DNA from: Xanthomonas arboricola pv. guizotiae
GTDB lineage: Bacteria > Pseudomonadota > Gammaproteobacteria > Xanthomonadales > Xanthomonadaceae
Direction: 5' to 3'
DNA: 64,000 nucleotides
Assembly (NCBI RefSeq): GCF_002940205.1
Contig: NZ_MDSK01000010.1
Location: forward strand, 74,127-138,126
Position numbers and translations under genes: made by a program. Below the pieces are notes generated by a model that worked only from the letters and a program-made list of their open reading frames with translations, made no database searches and was not told where the DNA came from. Below are positions 24,071 to 33,529 of the stretch, one piece after another. Within the stretch, counting starts at the first letter, position 1. Every line of letters starts with the position of its first letter.

Positions 24071-25270
24071 TCAGCCGCCCTCGGTGGCGTCGACCGGCAC
24101 CCGCACCCAGCCTTCCATCAGCACCCGCGCACTGCGGCTCATCAGCGCCTTGGTCACCTGCCACTGGCCGTCCACCAGTTGCGCCTCGGCGCCGACGCGC
24201 AGGGTTCCGGAGGGATGCCCGAAGCGCACCGCAGCACGCGCCGCGCCGCCCGCGGCCAGATTGACCAGGGTGCCGGGCACCGCGGCCGCGGTGCCGATCG
24301 CCACTGCGGCGGTGCCCATCATGGCGTGATGCAACTTGCCCATCGACATCGCGCGCACCAGCAGATCGAGCTCGGCGGCATGCACCGGCTTGCCGCTGGA
24401 GGCGGTGTAATCGGCCGGCGGCGCCACGAACGCCACCTTCGGCGTGTGCTGCCGCGTCGCTGCGTCTTCCACCTTCGCAATCAAGCCCATCCGCACTGCG
24501 CCATGCGCGCGCAGGGTCTCGAGCATGGTCAATGCATGCGGGTCGCCATTGATCGCTTCCTGCAGTTCGGTACCGGTATAGCCCAGGTCGCGCGCGTTGA
24601 CGAAGATGGTCGGGATGCCGGCATTGATCAGCGTCGCGGCGATCGTGCCCAGGCCGGGAATCTCCAGCTGATCGATCAGCTGGCCGGTGGGGAACATCGC
24701 CCCGCCCTCGCCTTCGGCATCGTCGGCCGGGTCGAGAAATTCCAGCTGCACTTCGGCGGCAGGAAAGGTCACCCCGTCCAGTTCGAAGTCGCCGGTTTCC
24801 TGCACCTGGCCATCGGTCATCGGTACATGCGCCACGATGGTCTTGCCGATATTGGCCTGCCAGATCCGTACCGTCGCCACGCCGTCGCGCGGCACCCGCG
24901 CGGCATCGACCAGGCCATTGGCGATCGCAAACGGCCCCACCGCCGCCGACAGGTTGCCGCAGTTGCCGCTCCAGTCCACCAATGCGCTGTCGATGGACAC
25001 CTGCCCGAACAGATAGTCCACATCGTGCCCGGCACGCGTACTGGCCGAGACGATCACGCTCTTGCTGGTGCTGGAGGTCGCCCCGCCCATGCCATCGATC
25101 TGCTTGCCGTAGGGATCGGGGCTGCCGACCACCCGCAGCAACAACGCATCGCGCGCAGGCCCGGGCTGCTGCGCGGCAGCGGGCAGATCCTGCAGGCGAA
25201 AGAACACGCCCTTGCTGGTGCCACCACGCATGTAGGTGGCGGGAATGCGGAGTTGGGGGAGATGGGTCAT
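24071..25270 (-). CDS. prpF: PrpF, methylaconitate isomerase of the 2-methylcitrate pathway
   Basis: 399 residues from MTHLPQLRIPATYMRGGTSKG. The opening MRGGTSKG block and the SGNCGN motif (about residue 107) are typical of PrpF, a diaminopimelate-epimerase-fold protein with two pseudo-repeats. It isomerises the trans-aconitate-type product so that AcnD and PrpF together replace PrpD. It is the last gene of the prpB-prpC-acnD-prpF series. A heptamer-repeat element separates it from acnD by 68 bp; an upstream in-frame ATG inside that repeat is not used here. Confidence 0.95.
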   Translation of the reverse strand: MTHLPQLRIPATYMRGGTSKGVFFRLQDLPAAAQQPGPARDALLLRVVGSPDPYGKQIDGMGGATSSTSKSVIVSASTRAGHDVDYLFGQVSIDSALVDWSGNCGNLSAAVGPFAIANGLVDAARVPRDGVATVRIWQANIGKTIVAHVPMTDGQVQETGDFELDGVTFPAAEVQLEFLDPADDAEGEGGAMFPTGQLIDQLEIPGLGTIAATLINAGIPTIFVNARDLGYTGTELQEAINGDPHALTMLETLRAHGAVRMGLIAKVEDAATRQHTPKVAFVAPPADYTASSGKPVHAAELDLLVRAMSMGKLHHAMMGTAAVAIGTAAAVPGTLVNLAAGGAARAAVRFGHPSGTLRVGAEAQLVDGQWQVTKALMSRSARVLMEGWVRVPVDATEGG

Positions 25271-25277
25271 GGGAGGG

Positions 25278-25407
25278 CCGGGATTGGGGATTGGAGAATG
25301 GGGATTGGGTGGCAGACCCACGGCAAGGGCCATGGACGCTAGTGCGCTTGCGGTGCTGATGTCGTTTTCAACAAATCTCGATTCCCGACTCCCGATTCCC
25401 GGCTCTC
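25278..25407. repeat. Inverted pair of GGGAWTC-type heptamer arrays (prpF-acnD junction)
   Basis: Left arm 25278-25309 (GGGATTG-type units) and right arm 25377-25407 (GATTCCC-type units) are inverted around a core of about 67 bp. The right arm and much of the core lie inside the acnD 3' end and code for its last residues. The same arrangement recurs at 54489-54637 and 55235-55326. Confidence 0.8.
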
Positions 25408-27981
25408 AAGAAAATCCTGCGCAAACCGTTGCAGCACGCCGCCCGCCGCGTAGATGGACACTTCTTCGGCGGTATCCAGGCGGCAGGTGACCGGCACCTG
25501 CAGCTGCTCGCCGTTGCGCCGATGGATCGACAGCGTCAGCGTGGCACCCGGCGTGCGCTCGCCGACCACATCGAAGGTCTCGCTGCCGTCGATGCCCAGC
25601 GTCTTGCGGTCGGTGCCCGGCTTGAACTCCAGCGGCAGCACGCCCATGCCGATCAGGTTGGTGCGGTGAATCCGCTCGAAGCCTTCGGCCACGATCACCT
25701 CCACCCCGGCCAGACGCACGCCCTTGGCGGCCCAGTCGCGCGAGGAACCCTGGCCGTAATCGGCACCGGCAATGATGATCAGCGGCTGCTTGCGCATCAT
25801 GTAGGTTTCGATCGCTTCCCACATGCGCAGCACCTGCCCTTCCGGTTCCAGCCGCGCCAGCGAACCGGCGGTGACCTGTCCATCGACCACCGCCATTTCG
25901 TTGACCAGCTTGGGGTTGGCGAAAGTGGCGCGCTGCGCGGTGAGGTGATCGCCGCGATGGGTGGCGTAGGAATTGAAGTCTTCCTCCGGCACGCCCATCT
26001 GCGCCAGGTATTCGCCTGCCGCACTGCCGGGCAGGATCGCATTCGACGGCGACAGATGGTCGGTGGTGATGTTGTCGCCCAGCACCGCCAGCGGGCGCAG
26101 GCCCTGCAAGCTGCGTGCACCGGCGAGCGCGCCTTCCCAGTACGGCGGGCGGCGGATGTAGGTGCTGGCCGGCCGCCAGTCGTACAACGGGCTCACCTGG
26201 ATGCCCTGCCCCGCGCTGCGCTTGAACATCGGGTCGTAGACGCTACGGAAATGCTCCGGCTTGACGCTGCGCGCCACCACCGCATCGATCTCCGCATCGC
26301 TGGGCCACAGATCCTTGAGCGTCACCGCCACGCCATCGGCATCGATGCCCAGCACATCCTTTTCGATATCGAAGCGCACCGTGCCGGCGATGGCATAGGC
26401 GATCACCAACGGCGGCGATGCCAGAAACGCCTGCTTCGCATACGGGTGGATGCGCCCGTCGAAATTGCGGTTGCCCGACAACACCGCGGTGGCATACAGA
26501 TCGTGGTCGATGATCTCCTGCTGGATCGCAGGATCCAGCGCGCCGCTCATCCCGTTACAGGTGGTGCAGGCAAATGCGACGATGCCGAAACCCAGCTGTT
26601 CCAGCTCGCCCAGCAACCCGGCCTCTTCCAGGTACAACTGCACCGCCTTGGAGCCCGGCGCCAGCGAACTTTTCACCCAGGGTTTGCGCGTCAATCCGCG
26701 TGCATTCGCATTGCGTGCCAGCAAGCCCGCGGCAATGACATTGCGCGGGTTGGAGGTATTGGTGCACGAGGTGATTGCCGCGATGATCACCGCACCATCG
26801 GGCATCTGGCCCGGCACGGCATCCCAGGCGCCGGCAATGCCGCGCTCGGCCAGCTCGCTGGTGGCCACGCGCTTGTGCGGATTGGACGGCCCGGCCATAT
26901 TGCGCACCATGCTAGACAGGTCGAACTGCAGCACACGCTCGTACTGCGCTGTGACCAAATCCTCCGCCCACAGGCCGGTGTGGCGCGCGTAGGTCTCCAC
27001 CAAGGCGATCTGTGCGTCCTCGCGCCCGGTCAGGCGCAGGTAATCCAGCGTCTGCTGATCGATATAGAACATTGCCGCAGTGGCGCCGAATTCCGGCGTC
27101 ATGTTGGAGATGGTCGCGCGATCGCCGATGGTCAGCGCGCTGGCGCCGGCCCCGTAGAACTCCAGATAGGCACCGACCACACGTTGCTGCCGCAGGAACT
27201 CGGTCAGGGCCAGCACGATGTCGGTGGCGGTAATGCCGGGCGCCGGCCGGCCCAGCAGTTCCACACCGATGATGTCGGGCAGGCGCATCCACGAGGCGCG
27301 CCCCAGCATCACGTTTTCCGCTTCCAGCCCGCCCACGCCCACTGCGATCACACCCAGCGCATCCACATGCGGGGTGTGGCTGTCGGTGCCTACGCAGGTA
27401 TCCGGGAACGCCACGCCATCGAGCGTGCAGATCACCGGCGACATCTTCTCCAGATTGATCTGATGCATGATCCCGTTGCCCGGCGGAATCACTTGCATGT
27501 TTTCGAATGCGCGCTTGGTCCATTCGATGAAGTGGAAGCGGTCGGCGTTGCGGCGATCTTCCACGCTGCGATTCTTGGCGAAGGCCTGCTTGTCGAAGCC
27601 GGCGTGTTCCACCGCCAGCGAGTGATCGACGATCAACTGCACCGGCACCACCGGGTTGACCTGCGCCGGGTCGCCACCCTGCTCGGCGATCGCATCGCGC
27701 AGCCCGGCCAGGTCGACCAGCGCGGTCTGCCCCAGGATGTCGTGACAGACCACACGCGCCGGAAACCACGGGAAATCCAGGTCGCGCTTGCGCTCGATCA
27801 GCTGGCGCAGGTAGGCCTCCAGCATCTGCGGTTCGGCGCGCCGCACCAGGTTTTCGGCATGCACTCGCGCGGTGTACGGCAGCGTTGCATAGGCGCCGGT
27901 TTGCAGCGCATCCACGGCGGCGCGTGCATCGAAGTAATCCAACGAGGTGCCCGGCAAGGGCTTGCGGTACTGGCTGTTCAT
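25339..27981 (-). CDS. acnD: AcnD, Fe/S-dependent 2-methylcitrate dehydratase
   Basis: 880 residues, aconitase A fold. The [4Fe-4S] ligands are Cys406 (SCTNTSNP), Cys472 and Cys475 (ACTTCNG). The C-terminal swivelling domain carries the YGQGSSRDWAAKG loop. In the AcnD/PrpF version of the pathway it dehydrates 2-methylcitrate without PrpD. The last about 20 residues (from LESRESGVGNRD) are encoded by a GGGAATC-type repeat arm, so the natural end was probably extended by the repeat. The long GGGATTC array at 28015 lies just upstream, in the gap after prpC. Confidence 0.96.
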   Translation of the reverse strand: MNSQYRKPLPGTSLDYFDARAAVDALQTGAYATLPYTARVHAENLVRRAEPQMLEAYLRQLIERKRDLDFPWFPARVVCHDILGQTALVDLAGLRDAIAEQGGDPAQVNPVVPVQLIVDHSLAVEHAGFDKQAFAKNRSVEDRRNADRFHFIEWTKRAFENMQVIPPGNGIMHQINLEKMSPVICTLDGVAFPDTCVGTDSHTPHVDALGVIAVGVGGLEAENVMLGRASWMRLPDIIGVELLGRPAPGITATDIVLALTEFLRQQRVVGAYLEFYGAGASALTIGDRATISNMTPEFGATAAMFYIDQQTLDYLRLTGREDAQIALVETYARHTGLWAEDLVTAQYERVLQFDLSSMVRNMAGPSNPHKRVATSELAERGIAGAWDAVPGQMPDGAVIIAAITSCTNTSNPRNVIAAGLLARNANARGLTRKPWVKSSLAPGSKAVQLYLEEAGLLGELEQLGFGIVAFACTTCNGMSGALDPAIQQEIIDHDLYATAVLSGNRNFDGRIHPYAKQAFLASPPLVIAYAIAGTVRFDIEKDVLGIDADGVAVTLKDLWPSDAEIDAVVARSVKPEHFRSVYDPMFKRSAGQGIQVSPLYDWRPASTYIRRPPYWEGALAGARSLQGLRPLAVLGDNITTDHLSPSNAILPGSAAGEYLAQMGVPEEDFNSYATHRGDHLTAQRATFANPKLVNEMAVVDGQVTAGSLARLEPEGQVLRMWEAIETYMMRKQPLIIIAGADYGQGSSRDWAAKGVRLAGVEVIVAEGFERIHRTNLIGMGVLPLEFKPGTDRKTLGIDGSETFDVVGERTPGATLTLSIHRRNGEQLQVPVTCRLDTAEEVSIYAAGGVLQRFAQDFLESRESGVGNRDLLKTTSAPQAH

Positions 27982-28014
27982 GGCTGGCGATATCGAAGCG
28001 GGCGGGGGTATTTT

Positions 28015-28113
28015 GGGATTCGGGATTCGGGATTCGGGATTCGGGAATCGGGAATCGGGAATCGGGATTCGGGATTCGGGATTCGGGATTCGGGAATCGG
28101 GAATCGGGAATCG
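28015..28113. repeat. Array of about 14 GGGATTC/GGGAATC heptamers (prpC-acnD gap)
   Basis: 99 bp made of contiguous 7-bp units alternating in blocks of GGGATTC and GGGAATC. It lies between the prpC stop and 34 bp before the acnD start, so it is in the operon leader of acnD. No inverted partner arm is seen nearby, unlike the other heptamer elements. Confidence 0.92.
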
Positions 28114-28229
28114 GATTCAGGATTTCAGGCGTGCGGGGGATTGCCATCTCTCGTTGCGGTTGCCATCGCCTGATCGCCTTGGTTGAACGAAGGCGATCAC
28201 GGTGGATCAATCCAACCGCTGGCGCGTCC

Positions 28230-29384
28230 TCAGGAGCGTTGATCCAGCGGCACGAAGACCTGATCTTCCGGGCCGGTGTAATTGGCCGAGGGACGAATGA
28301 TCTTGCCGTCCATGCGCTGCTCGATGATGTGCGCGCTCCACCCGGCGGTACGCGCCAGCACGAACAGCGGCGTGAAGATCGCCGTCGGCACGCCCATCAT
28401 GTGGTAGCTGACCGCACTGAACCAATCCAGGTTCGGGAACATCTTCTTGATGTCCCACATCACCGTCTCCAGGCGCTCGGCGATGTCGTACATCTTGCGG
28501 CTGCCCTGCTCGTCGGAGAGTTCGCGCGCCACCTCCTTGATCACCTTGTTGCGCGGATCGGACACGGTGTAGACCGGGTGCCCGAAGCCGATCACCACTT
28601 CCTTGCGTTCCACACGCGCCTTGATGTCGGCCTCGGCCTCGTCCGGAGTGTCGTAGCGCTTCTGCACCTCGAAGGCCACCTCGTTGGCACCGCCATGCTT
28701 GGGCCCACGCAGCGCACCAATGCCGCCGGCGATGGCGCTGTACATGTCGCTGCCGGTGCCGGCGATCACCCGGCTCGCAAACGTGGAGGCATTGAACTCG
28801 TGCTCGGCGTACAGGATCAGGCTGGTGTGCATCGCGCGCACCCACGAGTCCTTCGGCGCAAACCCGTGCAGCAGATGCAGGAAGTGCCCGCCGATCGAAT
28901 CGTCGTCGGTTTCCACCTCGATGCGCTTGCCGTTGTGGCTGTAGTGGTACCAGTACAGCAGCATCGATCCCAGCGAGGCCATCAGCTTGTCGGCGATATC
29001 GCGCGCGCCGGGATGATTGTGATCGTCCTTCTCCGGCTGCAGGCAGCCCAGCACCGACACCCCGGTGCGCATCACATCCATCGGATGCGCCGACGGCGGC
29101 AGCTGCTCCAGTGCGGTTTTCACTGCCGCCGGCACGCCGCGCAGCGAACGCAGCTTGGCCTTGTAACCGCGCAGTTCGCCGTTGTTGGGCAGCTTGCCGT
29201 GCACCAGCAGATAGGCGATTTCCTCGAACTCGCTGGTGGTGGCCAGATCCAGGATGTCGTAGCCGCGGTAATGCAGATCGTTGCCGCTGCGGCCCACCGT
29301 GCACAGCGCGGTGTTGCCTGCAGCAGTGCCGGACAGTGCGACGGATTTCTTCGGCTTGAAGCCGGGATTGACGGTGTCGTTCAT
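28230..29384 (-). CDS. prpC: PrpC, 2-methylcitrate synthase
   Basis: 384 residues from [19 protein letters not shown]. Citrate-synthase fold with the catalytic histidines in GGANEVAFE and [13 protein letters not shown] and the late Asp in [11 protein letters not shown]. It condenses propionyl-CoA with oxaloacetate to 2-methylcitrate. The N-terminus ([15 protein letters not shown]) is characteristic of methylcitrate rather than housekeeping citrate synthases. It lies 75 bp after prpB and 248 bp before acnD, in the same direction. Confidence 0.96.
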   Translation of the reverse strand: MNDTVNPGFKPKKSVALSGTAAGNTALCTVGRSGNDLHYRGYDILDLATTSEFEEIAYLLVHGKLPNNGELRGYKAKLRSLRGVPAAVKTALEQLPPSAHPMDVMRTGVSVLGCLQPEKDDHNHPGARDIADKLMASLGSMLLYWYHYSHNGKRIEVETDDDSIGGHFLHLLHGFAPKDSWVRAMHTSLILYAEHEFNASTFASRVIAGTGSDMYSAIAGGIGALRGPKHGGANEVAFEVQKRYDTPDEAEADIKARVERKEVVIGFGHPVYTVSDPRNKVIKEVARELSDEQGSRKMYDIAERLETVMWDIKKMFPNLDWFSAVSYHMMGVPTAIFTPLFVLARTAGWSAHIIEQRMDGKIIRPSANYTGPEDQVFVPLDQRS

Positions 29385-29459
29385 GCGATGCGCTCCCAAA
29401 CGGTGTCGTGTTGCGGTGTCACGGATGAAGTGGCCAAACCTGCACGCAGCAAGGCGCGA

Positions 29460-30356
29460 TCATGCGCCTTTGCGCGCAAACAACGCGTCCAGGCGCTGCT
29501 CGTAGCCGTGGTAGCCGATGCGCTCGTACAGCTCTTCGCGCGTCTGCATGGTGTCCAGCACGGCCTGCTGATGACCATCGCGCCGAATCGCGGTATAGAC
29601 AGCCTCGGCGGCCTTGTTGGCCGCGCGGAATGCCGACAGCGGGAACAGCTGGATCGCCACGCCGGCCTGCGCAAGCTGGTCGCGCGTGAACAGCGGTGTC
29701 TTGCCGAATTCGGTGATATTGGCCAGCACCGGCACGCCCACTGCATCGACAAACCGCTTGTAGGTGTCCAGGTCGTACGCGGCTTCGGCAAAGATGCCGT
29801 CGGCACCGGCTTCCACGCAGGCGATCGCGCGCTCGATCGCCGCATCCACGCCTTCCATCTGGATCGCATCGGTGCGCGCAATCAGGAAGAACGCCGCATC
29901 GGCCTTGGCATCGGCTGCCGCCTTGACCCGGTCGACCATCTCGGCCTGGCTGACGATCTCCTTGCCCGGCCGATGCCCGCAACGCTTGGCGCCGACCTGG
30001 TCCTCGATATGGCAGCCGGCTGCACCCGCCTTGATCAGCGACTTGATGGTGCGCTCGATATTGAACGCGCTCGGCCCAAAGCCGGTGTCCACATCCACCA
30101 GCAGCGGCAACTCGCAGACATCGGTGATGCGGCGCACGTCGATCAGCACGTCTTCCAGCGTATTGATGCCCAGGTCCGGCAACCCCAGCGAACCGGCCGC
30201 CACACCGCCGCCAGACAGGTAGATGGCCTGGTAGCCGGCACGCTGCGCCAGCAGCGCATGGTTGGCATTGATCGCGCCGATCACCTGCAGCGGCGATTCG
30301 GCAGCCAGCGCAGCGCGGAAGCGCGTGCCGGCGGAAGCGGTGGGTGAGGACGTCAT
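29460..30356 (-). CDS. prpB: PrpB, 2-methylisocitrate lyase
   Basis: 298 residues from [10 protein letters not shown]. It belongs to the isocitrate lyase/PEP mutase family, with catalytic loop KRCGH (Cys126) preceded by [10 protein letters not shown] and the metal-binding DVDTGFG. It cleaves 2-methylisocitrate to pyruvate and succinate, closing propionate breakdown. It is the first gene of the operon. A sigma-54 promoter (30389-30404) ends about 33 bp before its ATG, and prpR is divergent. Confidence 0.97.
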   Translation of the reverse strand: MTSSPTASAGTRFRAALAAESPLQVIGAINANHALLAQRAGYQAIYLSGGGVAAGSLGLPDLGINTLEDVLIDVRRITDVCELPLLVDVDTGFGPSAFNIERTIKSLIKAGAAGCHIEDQVGAKRCGHRPGKEIVSQAEMVDRVKAAADAKADAAFFLIARTDAIQMEGVDAAIERAIACVEAGADGIFAEAAYDLDTYKRFVDAVGVPVLANITEFGKTPLFTRDQLAQAGVAIQLFPLSAFRAANKAAEAVYTAIRRDGHQQAVLDTMQTREELYERIGYHGYEQRLDALFARKGA

Positions 30357-30388
30357 GGCGATTCCAGGGTTGGGATGCGGGACAGGGC

Positions 30389-30404
30389 GCAAATGGCATG
30401 CCAA
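30389..30404 (-). promoter_or_regulatory. Sigma-54 (-24/-12) promoter of the prpBC-acnD-prpF operon
   Basis: On the minus strand TTGGCATGCCATTTGCGC shows GG (30402-30401) and GC (30390-30389) exactly 10 nt apart, against consensus TGGCACG-N4-TTGCW. Transcription would begin near 30377, about 20 nt before prpB. The adjacent gene encodes a sigma-54 activator, which makes a chance match unlikely. Confidence 0.85.
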
Positions 30405-30442
30405 CGCCAAGTCATTGATTCGATTCGGCCAAAACGGGTCAG

Positions 30443-30490
30443 ATGTTGCAAATCTGCAACGCAACGAACAATATGCAACATCCTTGCAAC
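30443..30490. promoter_or_regulatory. Putative PrpR upstream activator sites (TGCAAC repeats)
   Basis: A perfect inverted repeat GTTGCA-AATC-TGCAAC lies at 30445-30460, with two more TGCAAC half-sites at 30474 and 30485. ATGTTGCA (30443) is also inverse to TGCAACAT (30474-30481). They sit about 70-115 bp upstream of the predicted prpB start of transcription, the usual place for sigma-54 enhancers. They also overlap the prpR 5' region, so autoregulation is possible. Confidence 0.65.
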
Positions 30491-30502
30491 GCGACACCAA
30501 CG

Positions 30503-32104
30503 ATGCGCAGCCCCAGGTTGACCGAGCCGATGGAGACCGCTCCACCGGTCATCTGGACCGTCAGCGTCTCTCGCCTGACCGGCCTGCTGGCCGACGTCAT
30601 TCCCGAGTTCGACCAGCGCGCGCGCATCGAGCAGGTCAACCTCGGTTTTGCCGAGGCGGTGGAGGTCATCGGCCAGCGCCTGCGCCGCGAGCGCTGCGAC
30701 GTGCTGGTCGCCGGCGGCTCCAATGCCGCCTATCTGCGCAGCCGGCTCGCACTGCCACTGGCGCCGATCCAGGCCACCGGGTTCGATCTGATGGAAGCGC
30801 TGGCGCGCGCACGCCGCATCGCACCGCGCATCGGCGTGGTCACCCATGCCACCGACGTGCCCTCGTTCCGCGCCTTCCAGGACAGCTTCGACCTCGACAT
30901 CGAGCACCGCCGCTTCGTCACCGCCGAAGACGCGCGCGACTGCATTGCCGATCTGCGCGCCAGCGGCATCCAGGTCATCGTCGGCACCGGCATGGCGATC
31001 GATTTCGCCGAACAGGCCGGTTTGCCCGGCGTGCTGCTGTATTCGGCAGATTCGGTCCGCCTGGCGCTCGAACACGCCATCGCGCTGGGTACCGCGCCCG
31101 GCAACGAGCGCGGCGGCAGCCGCACCGGCACGCGCCGGGTGCGGCACACCGACGCATTGCTTGGCCAAGACGCGGCAATCACGCAGGTGCGCGAGCTGGT
31201 GCAGCTGTACGCCCCGCATCCGGGCACCGTGTTGATCAGCGGCGAGACCGGCACCGGCAAGGAACTGGTCGCACGCCAGTTGCATGCCGGCAGCCGCCGG
31301 CGCGGCCGCTTCGTCGCCATCAACTGCGGCGCCATCAGCGAATCGCTGCTGGAGGCGGAATTGTTCGGCTACAGCGACGGCGCCTTTACCGGCGCACGCC
31401 GCGGCGGCCATGTCGGCCTGATCGAAGCCGCGCAGGACGGCACGCTGTTTCTCGACGAGATCGGCGAACTGCCGATGCCGCTGCAGACACGCCTGTTGCG
31501 CGTGCTGGAAGAGCGCGAAGTGCTGCGTGTCGGCGCTACGTTGCCGGTCGCCGTCGACGTACGCGTCGTCGCCGCCAGCCTGCAGCCCTTGCAGGCCCTG
31601 GTCGAACAGGGGCGCTTCCGCCGCGACCTTTTCTATCGCCTGGCGGCGTTACGCATCGCCCTGCCGCCGCTGCGTCATCGCCCCCACGAGATCGCCCTGT
31701 TGCTGACGCATTACTTCCAGCAACTCGGCGCGCTGTCGTCGCCAGTGTCTCCAGCAGCGCTGCAGCGGCTGCAACAGCACACCTGGCCGGGCAACGTGCG
31801 CGAACTACGCAACCTGGTCGAACGCCTGTGCATCCACTGGAAGGCCCAACCGCACGACAGCCTGGACCTGGATCGATTGGAACGCTGGGCACCCGAGCTG
31901 TTCGACATTCGCATTGATGGCAGCGTCACGGCCCCCGCACACGGCGATCTTGCAACCTCGCGCATGCAACTCACTGCCGCAGCGGTCCGCGCAGCGCTCG
32001 ATCGCGCAAACGGCAATCGCGCCCTCGCCGCACAGGCGCTGGGCGTCTCGCGCACGACGTTGTGGCGCTGGATGCAGACGCACGCGTCGGCATCGCCTGC
32101 CTGA
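30503..32104 (+). CDS. prpR: PrpR, sigma-54-dependent activator of propionate catabolism
   Basis: 533 residues from the ATG at 30503. The ATG at 30530 is also possible, and one at 30443 would place codons over the operator-like repeats. The N-terminal PrpR_N sensor domain ([10 protein letters not shown] to about 200) binds 2-methylcitrate in the family. The AAA+ domain has Walker A GETGTGKE, the sigma-54 contact loop GAFTGA and Walker B FLDEIGE. The C-terminal Fis-type helix-turn-helix is [20 protein letters not shown]. It should activate the divergent prp operon through the -24/-12 promoter. Confidence 0.95.
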   Translation: MRSPRLTEPMETAPPVIWTVSVSRLTGLLADVIPEFDQRARIEQVNLGFAEAVEVIGQRLRRERCDVLVAGGSNAAYLRSRLALPLAPIQATGFDLMEALARARRIAPRIGVVTHATDVPSFRAFQDSFDLDIEHRRFVTAEDARDCIADLRASGIQVIVGTGMAIDFAEQAGLPGVLLYSADSVRLALEHAIALGTAPGNERGGSRTGTRRVRHTDALLGQDAAITQVRELVQLYAPHPGTVLISGETGTGKELVARQLHAGSRRRGRFVAINCGAISESLLEAELFGYSDGAFTGARRGGHVGLIEAAQDGTLFLDEIGELPMPLQTRLLRVLEEREVLRVGATLPVAVDVRVVAASLQPLQALVEQGRFRRDLFYRLAALRIALPPLRHRPHEIALLLTHYFQQLGALSSPVSPAALQRLQQHTWPGNVRELRNLVERLCIHWKAQPHDSLDLDRLERWAPELFDIRIDGSVTAPAHGDLATSRMQLTAAAVRAALDRANGNRALAAQALGVSRTTLWRWMQTHASASPA

Positions 32105-32310
32105 GATGGGCGTGCGGGCTTTGGCCGCGCCTGCGTAGGCCGCGAGCGCAGCCTTTGGTCGCAAGTCTTCGGCACGCAAGACTCACGGTCGGCGGCGACC
32201 AGTCATGCGATGCGATCCACACCACAGGGTCGCTGCGACGTTGGTGGCGTGATCCCGCCGCACATGCAGCACGCTACCCAGCACTCGCCCAGTGAGCGAG
32301 CGTGCAGCGC

Positions 32311-32637
32311 TCATTTGACCCGCGTGTACTCGGTATCGCCCGTGCTCAGGTGCCCGCTGGCCTGGTCGATCGCGTAGTTGACGGTGCCACCGGCGTTGGA
32401 TACCTGCAGCACACCCTTGTTCAAGATCGCCGGATGATTCCTGGTCCTGACGCCACCGCCGAACAGCGCCGGCGTGGTGTCGCGAATGATGAAGCTCTCG
32501 CCGTTGTGCTCGATGCTGAGCACGTTCTTCTCCGACTTCATGTTGACCCACTTGCCCACGTACTGCTCGCCCACGTCACGGGCACAGCCCGCCAGGAACA
32601 TCGTTGCAACCAGAGCACTTCCAAGCAGCGCCTTCAT
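32311..32637 (-). CDS. Small lipoprotein of unknown function
   Basis: 108 residues from MKALLGSALV; the start is fixed by a strong AAGGAG ribosome site. The lipobox LAGC places the lipidated Cys at 18. The mature part (about 90 residues) reads as a small beta-rich domain (VGKWVNMKSEKNVLSIEHNGESFIIRD), the style of proteins that describe themselves only as putative lipoproteins. I recognise no family. It lies between prpR and the toxin-antitoxin pair, on the opposite strand to both. Confidence 0.8.
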   Translation of the reverse strand: MKALLGSALVATMFLAGCARDVGEQYVGKWVNMKSEKNVLSIEHNGESFIIRDTTPALFGGGVRTRNHPAILNKGVLQVSNAGGTVNYAIDQASGHLSTGDTEYTRVK

Positions 32638-32765
32638 CGCCACTCCTTCTTCAACGCGGGGGATCGCAGGATGGCGATTCGTTCCCCAGCCTGCAACAAG
32701 CAGGCACAACCGGATGAACGCGGCTGTCAGCGACTTGAACAAGGCCTTGGTCCAACAGGTCGCGC

Positions 32766-32803
32766 AGTTGACCCAGCCGGATATAAACGTACAATTTCCT
32801 GTA
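32766..32803 (+). promoter_or_regulatory. yefM-yoeB promoter with overlapping TGTACA operators
   Basis: TTGACC (32766-32771), 16-nt spacer, TACAAT (32788-32793) form a good sigma-70 promoter. CGTACA (32786-32791) and TGTACA (32798-32803) lie 12 bp apart across the -10 and start point. E. coli YefM binds operators with a TGTACA core, so autorepression by YefM-YoeB fits. Confidence 0.75.
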
Positions 32804-32820
32804 CATACCTGGATCACCGC

Positions 32821-33072
32821 ATGGACACCATCACCTATAGCGCCGCGCGTGCTTCGCTAGCAGACACCATGGACCGCGTCGTCAACGACCACGAGCCAGT
32901 GATCATCACGCGCAGCGGTGAGCGGGCCGTCGTCATGGTGTCACTGGAGGACTACAAGGCCATGCAAGAAACCGCCTACCTGCTGCGCAGCCCAAAGAGC
33001 GCACAACGTCTGCTGGAATCCATCGCCCAGCTTGAGGACGGTCGCGGCAAGGTACGGGAACTGGCTGAGTGA
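32821..33072 (+). CDS. yefM: YefM antitoxin (Phd/YefM family)
   Basis: 83 residues. The N-terminal Phd/YefM DNA-binding fold (TYSAARASLADTMDRVVNDHEPVIITRSGE) is followed by VVMVSLEDYKAMQETAYLLRSP and a C-terminal toxin-neutralising tail. It neutralises YoeB and represses its own promoter through TGTACA sites. Its TGA overlaps the GTG start of yoeB by 4 nt, so the toxin is translated only after the antitoxin. Confidence 0.95.
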   Translation: MDTITYSAARASLADTMDRVVNDHEPVIITRSGERAVVMVSLEDYKAMQETAYLLRSPKSAQRLLESIAQLEDGRGKVRELAE

Positions 33073-33326
33073 TTCTGCAGTTTTCGGACCACGCCTGGGA
33101 GGACTACCTCTATTGGCAACAGACCGACACGAAGCTGCTCAAACGCATCAACGACTTGATCAAAGTGATTCAGCGCGATCCATTCCAGGGCATCGGCAAG
33201 CCCGAGCCATTGCGTCATGCACTGGCGGGCTATTGGTCACGACGCATCAACGACGAACACCGGATCGTCTACAAGGCCGAGAACGGCATATTGCTGATCG
33301 CCCAGCTGCGCTATCACTACCGGTAG
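33069..33326 (+). CDS. yoeB: YoeB toxin, ribosome-dependent mRNA endonuclease
   Basis: 85 residues starting at GTG within the yefM stop (GTGA overlap). RelE-fold toxin. The E. coli YoeB catalytic set Glu46, Arg65, His83 and Tyr84 is present at the same numbers (GKPEPL, DEHRIVYK, LRYHYR). It cleaves mRNA in the ribosomal A site when YefM is degraded. All key residues are intact, so the toxin should be active. Confidence 0.96.
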   Translation: MILQFSDHAWEDYLYWQQTDTKLLKRINDLIKVIQRDPFQGIGKPEPLRHALAGYWSRRINDEHRIVYKAENGILLIAQLRYHYR

Positions 33327-33464
33327 CGTCAGACCAACGACTGCCAGCCACACTCACCAGGTGTGGCACCAGACGACAACAGCGATTCGAAGGCATCGGC
33401 CAGGTCCATGGGACTGCCTCAGCCGGTCCAGATGCCGGGGCTCTGCAGGACAGCTGCAGAGCAC

Positions 33465-33488
33465 AAAAAAGCCGGCTCATGGCCGGCT
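33465..33488 (-). terminator. Intrinsic terminator of tRNA-Val
   Basis: Stem AGCCGGC / GCCGGCT with a 5-nt loop (33470-33488), followed on the minus strand by six Ts (complement of 33465-33470). It lies 42 bp after the tRNA 3' end. A second hairpin (GCTCTGCAG / CTGCAGAGC, 33440-33462) follows without a T-run. Confidence 0.8.
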
Positions 33489-33529
33489 CTTCTTCTCGCG
33501 CTGAAACCCTTGCTGCTGTTGAGTTTCGA

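Noticed and set aside
28015-28113. Heptamer array as a CRISPR array
   Set aside because: Units are 7 bp with no unique spacers, and no cas gene is present.
25429-28173. Plus-strand frame of over 900 codons opposite acnD
   Set aside because: Mirror of an aconitase gene with intact Fe/S ligands; its N-terminal and C-terminal parts run into repeats.
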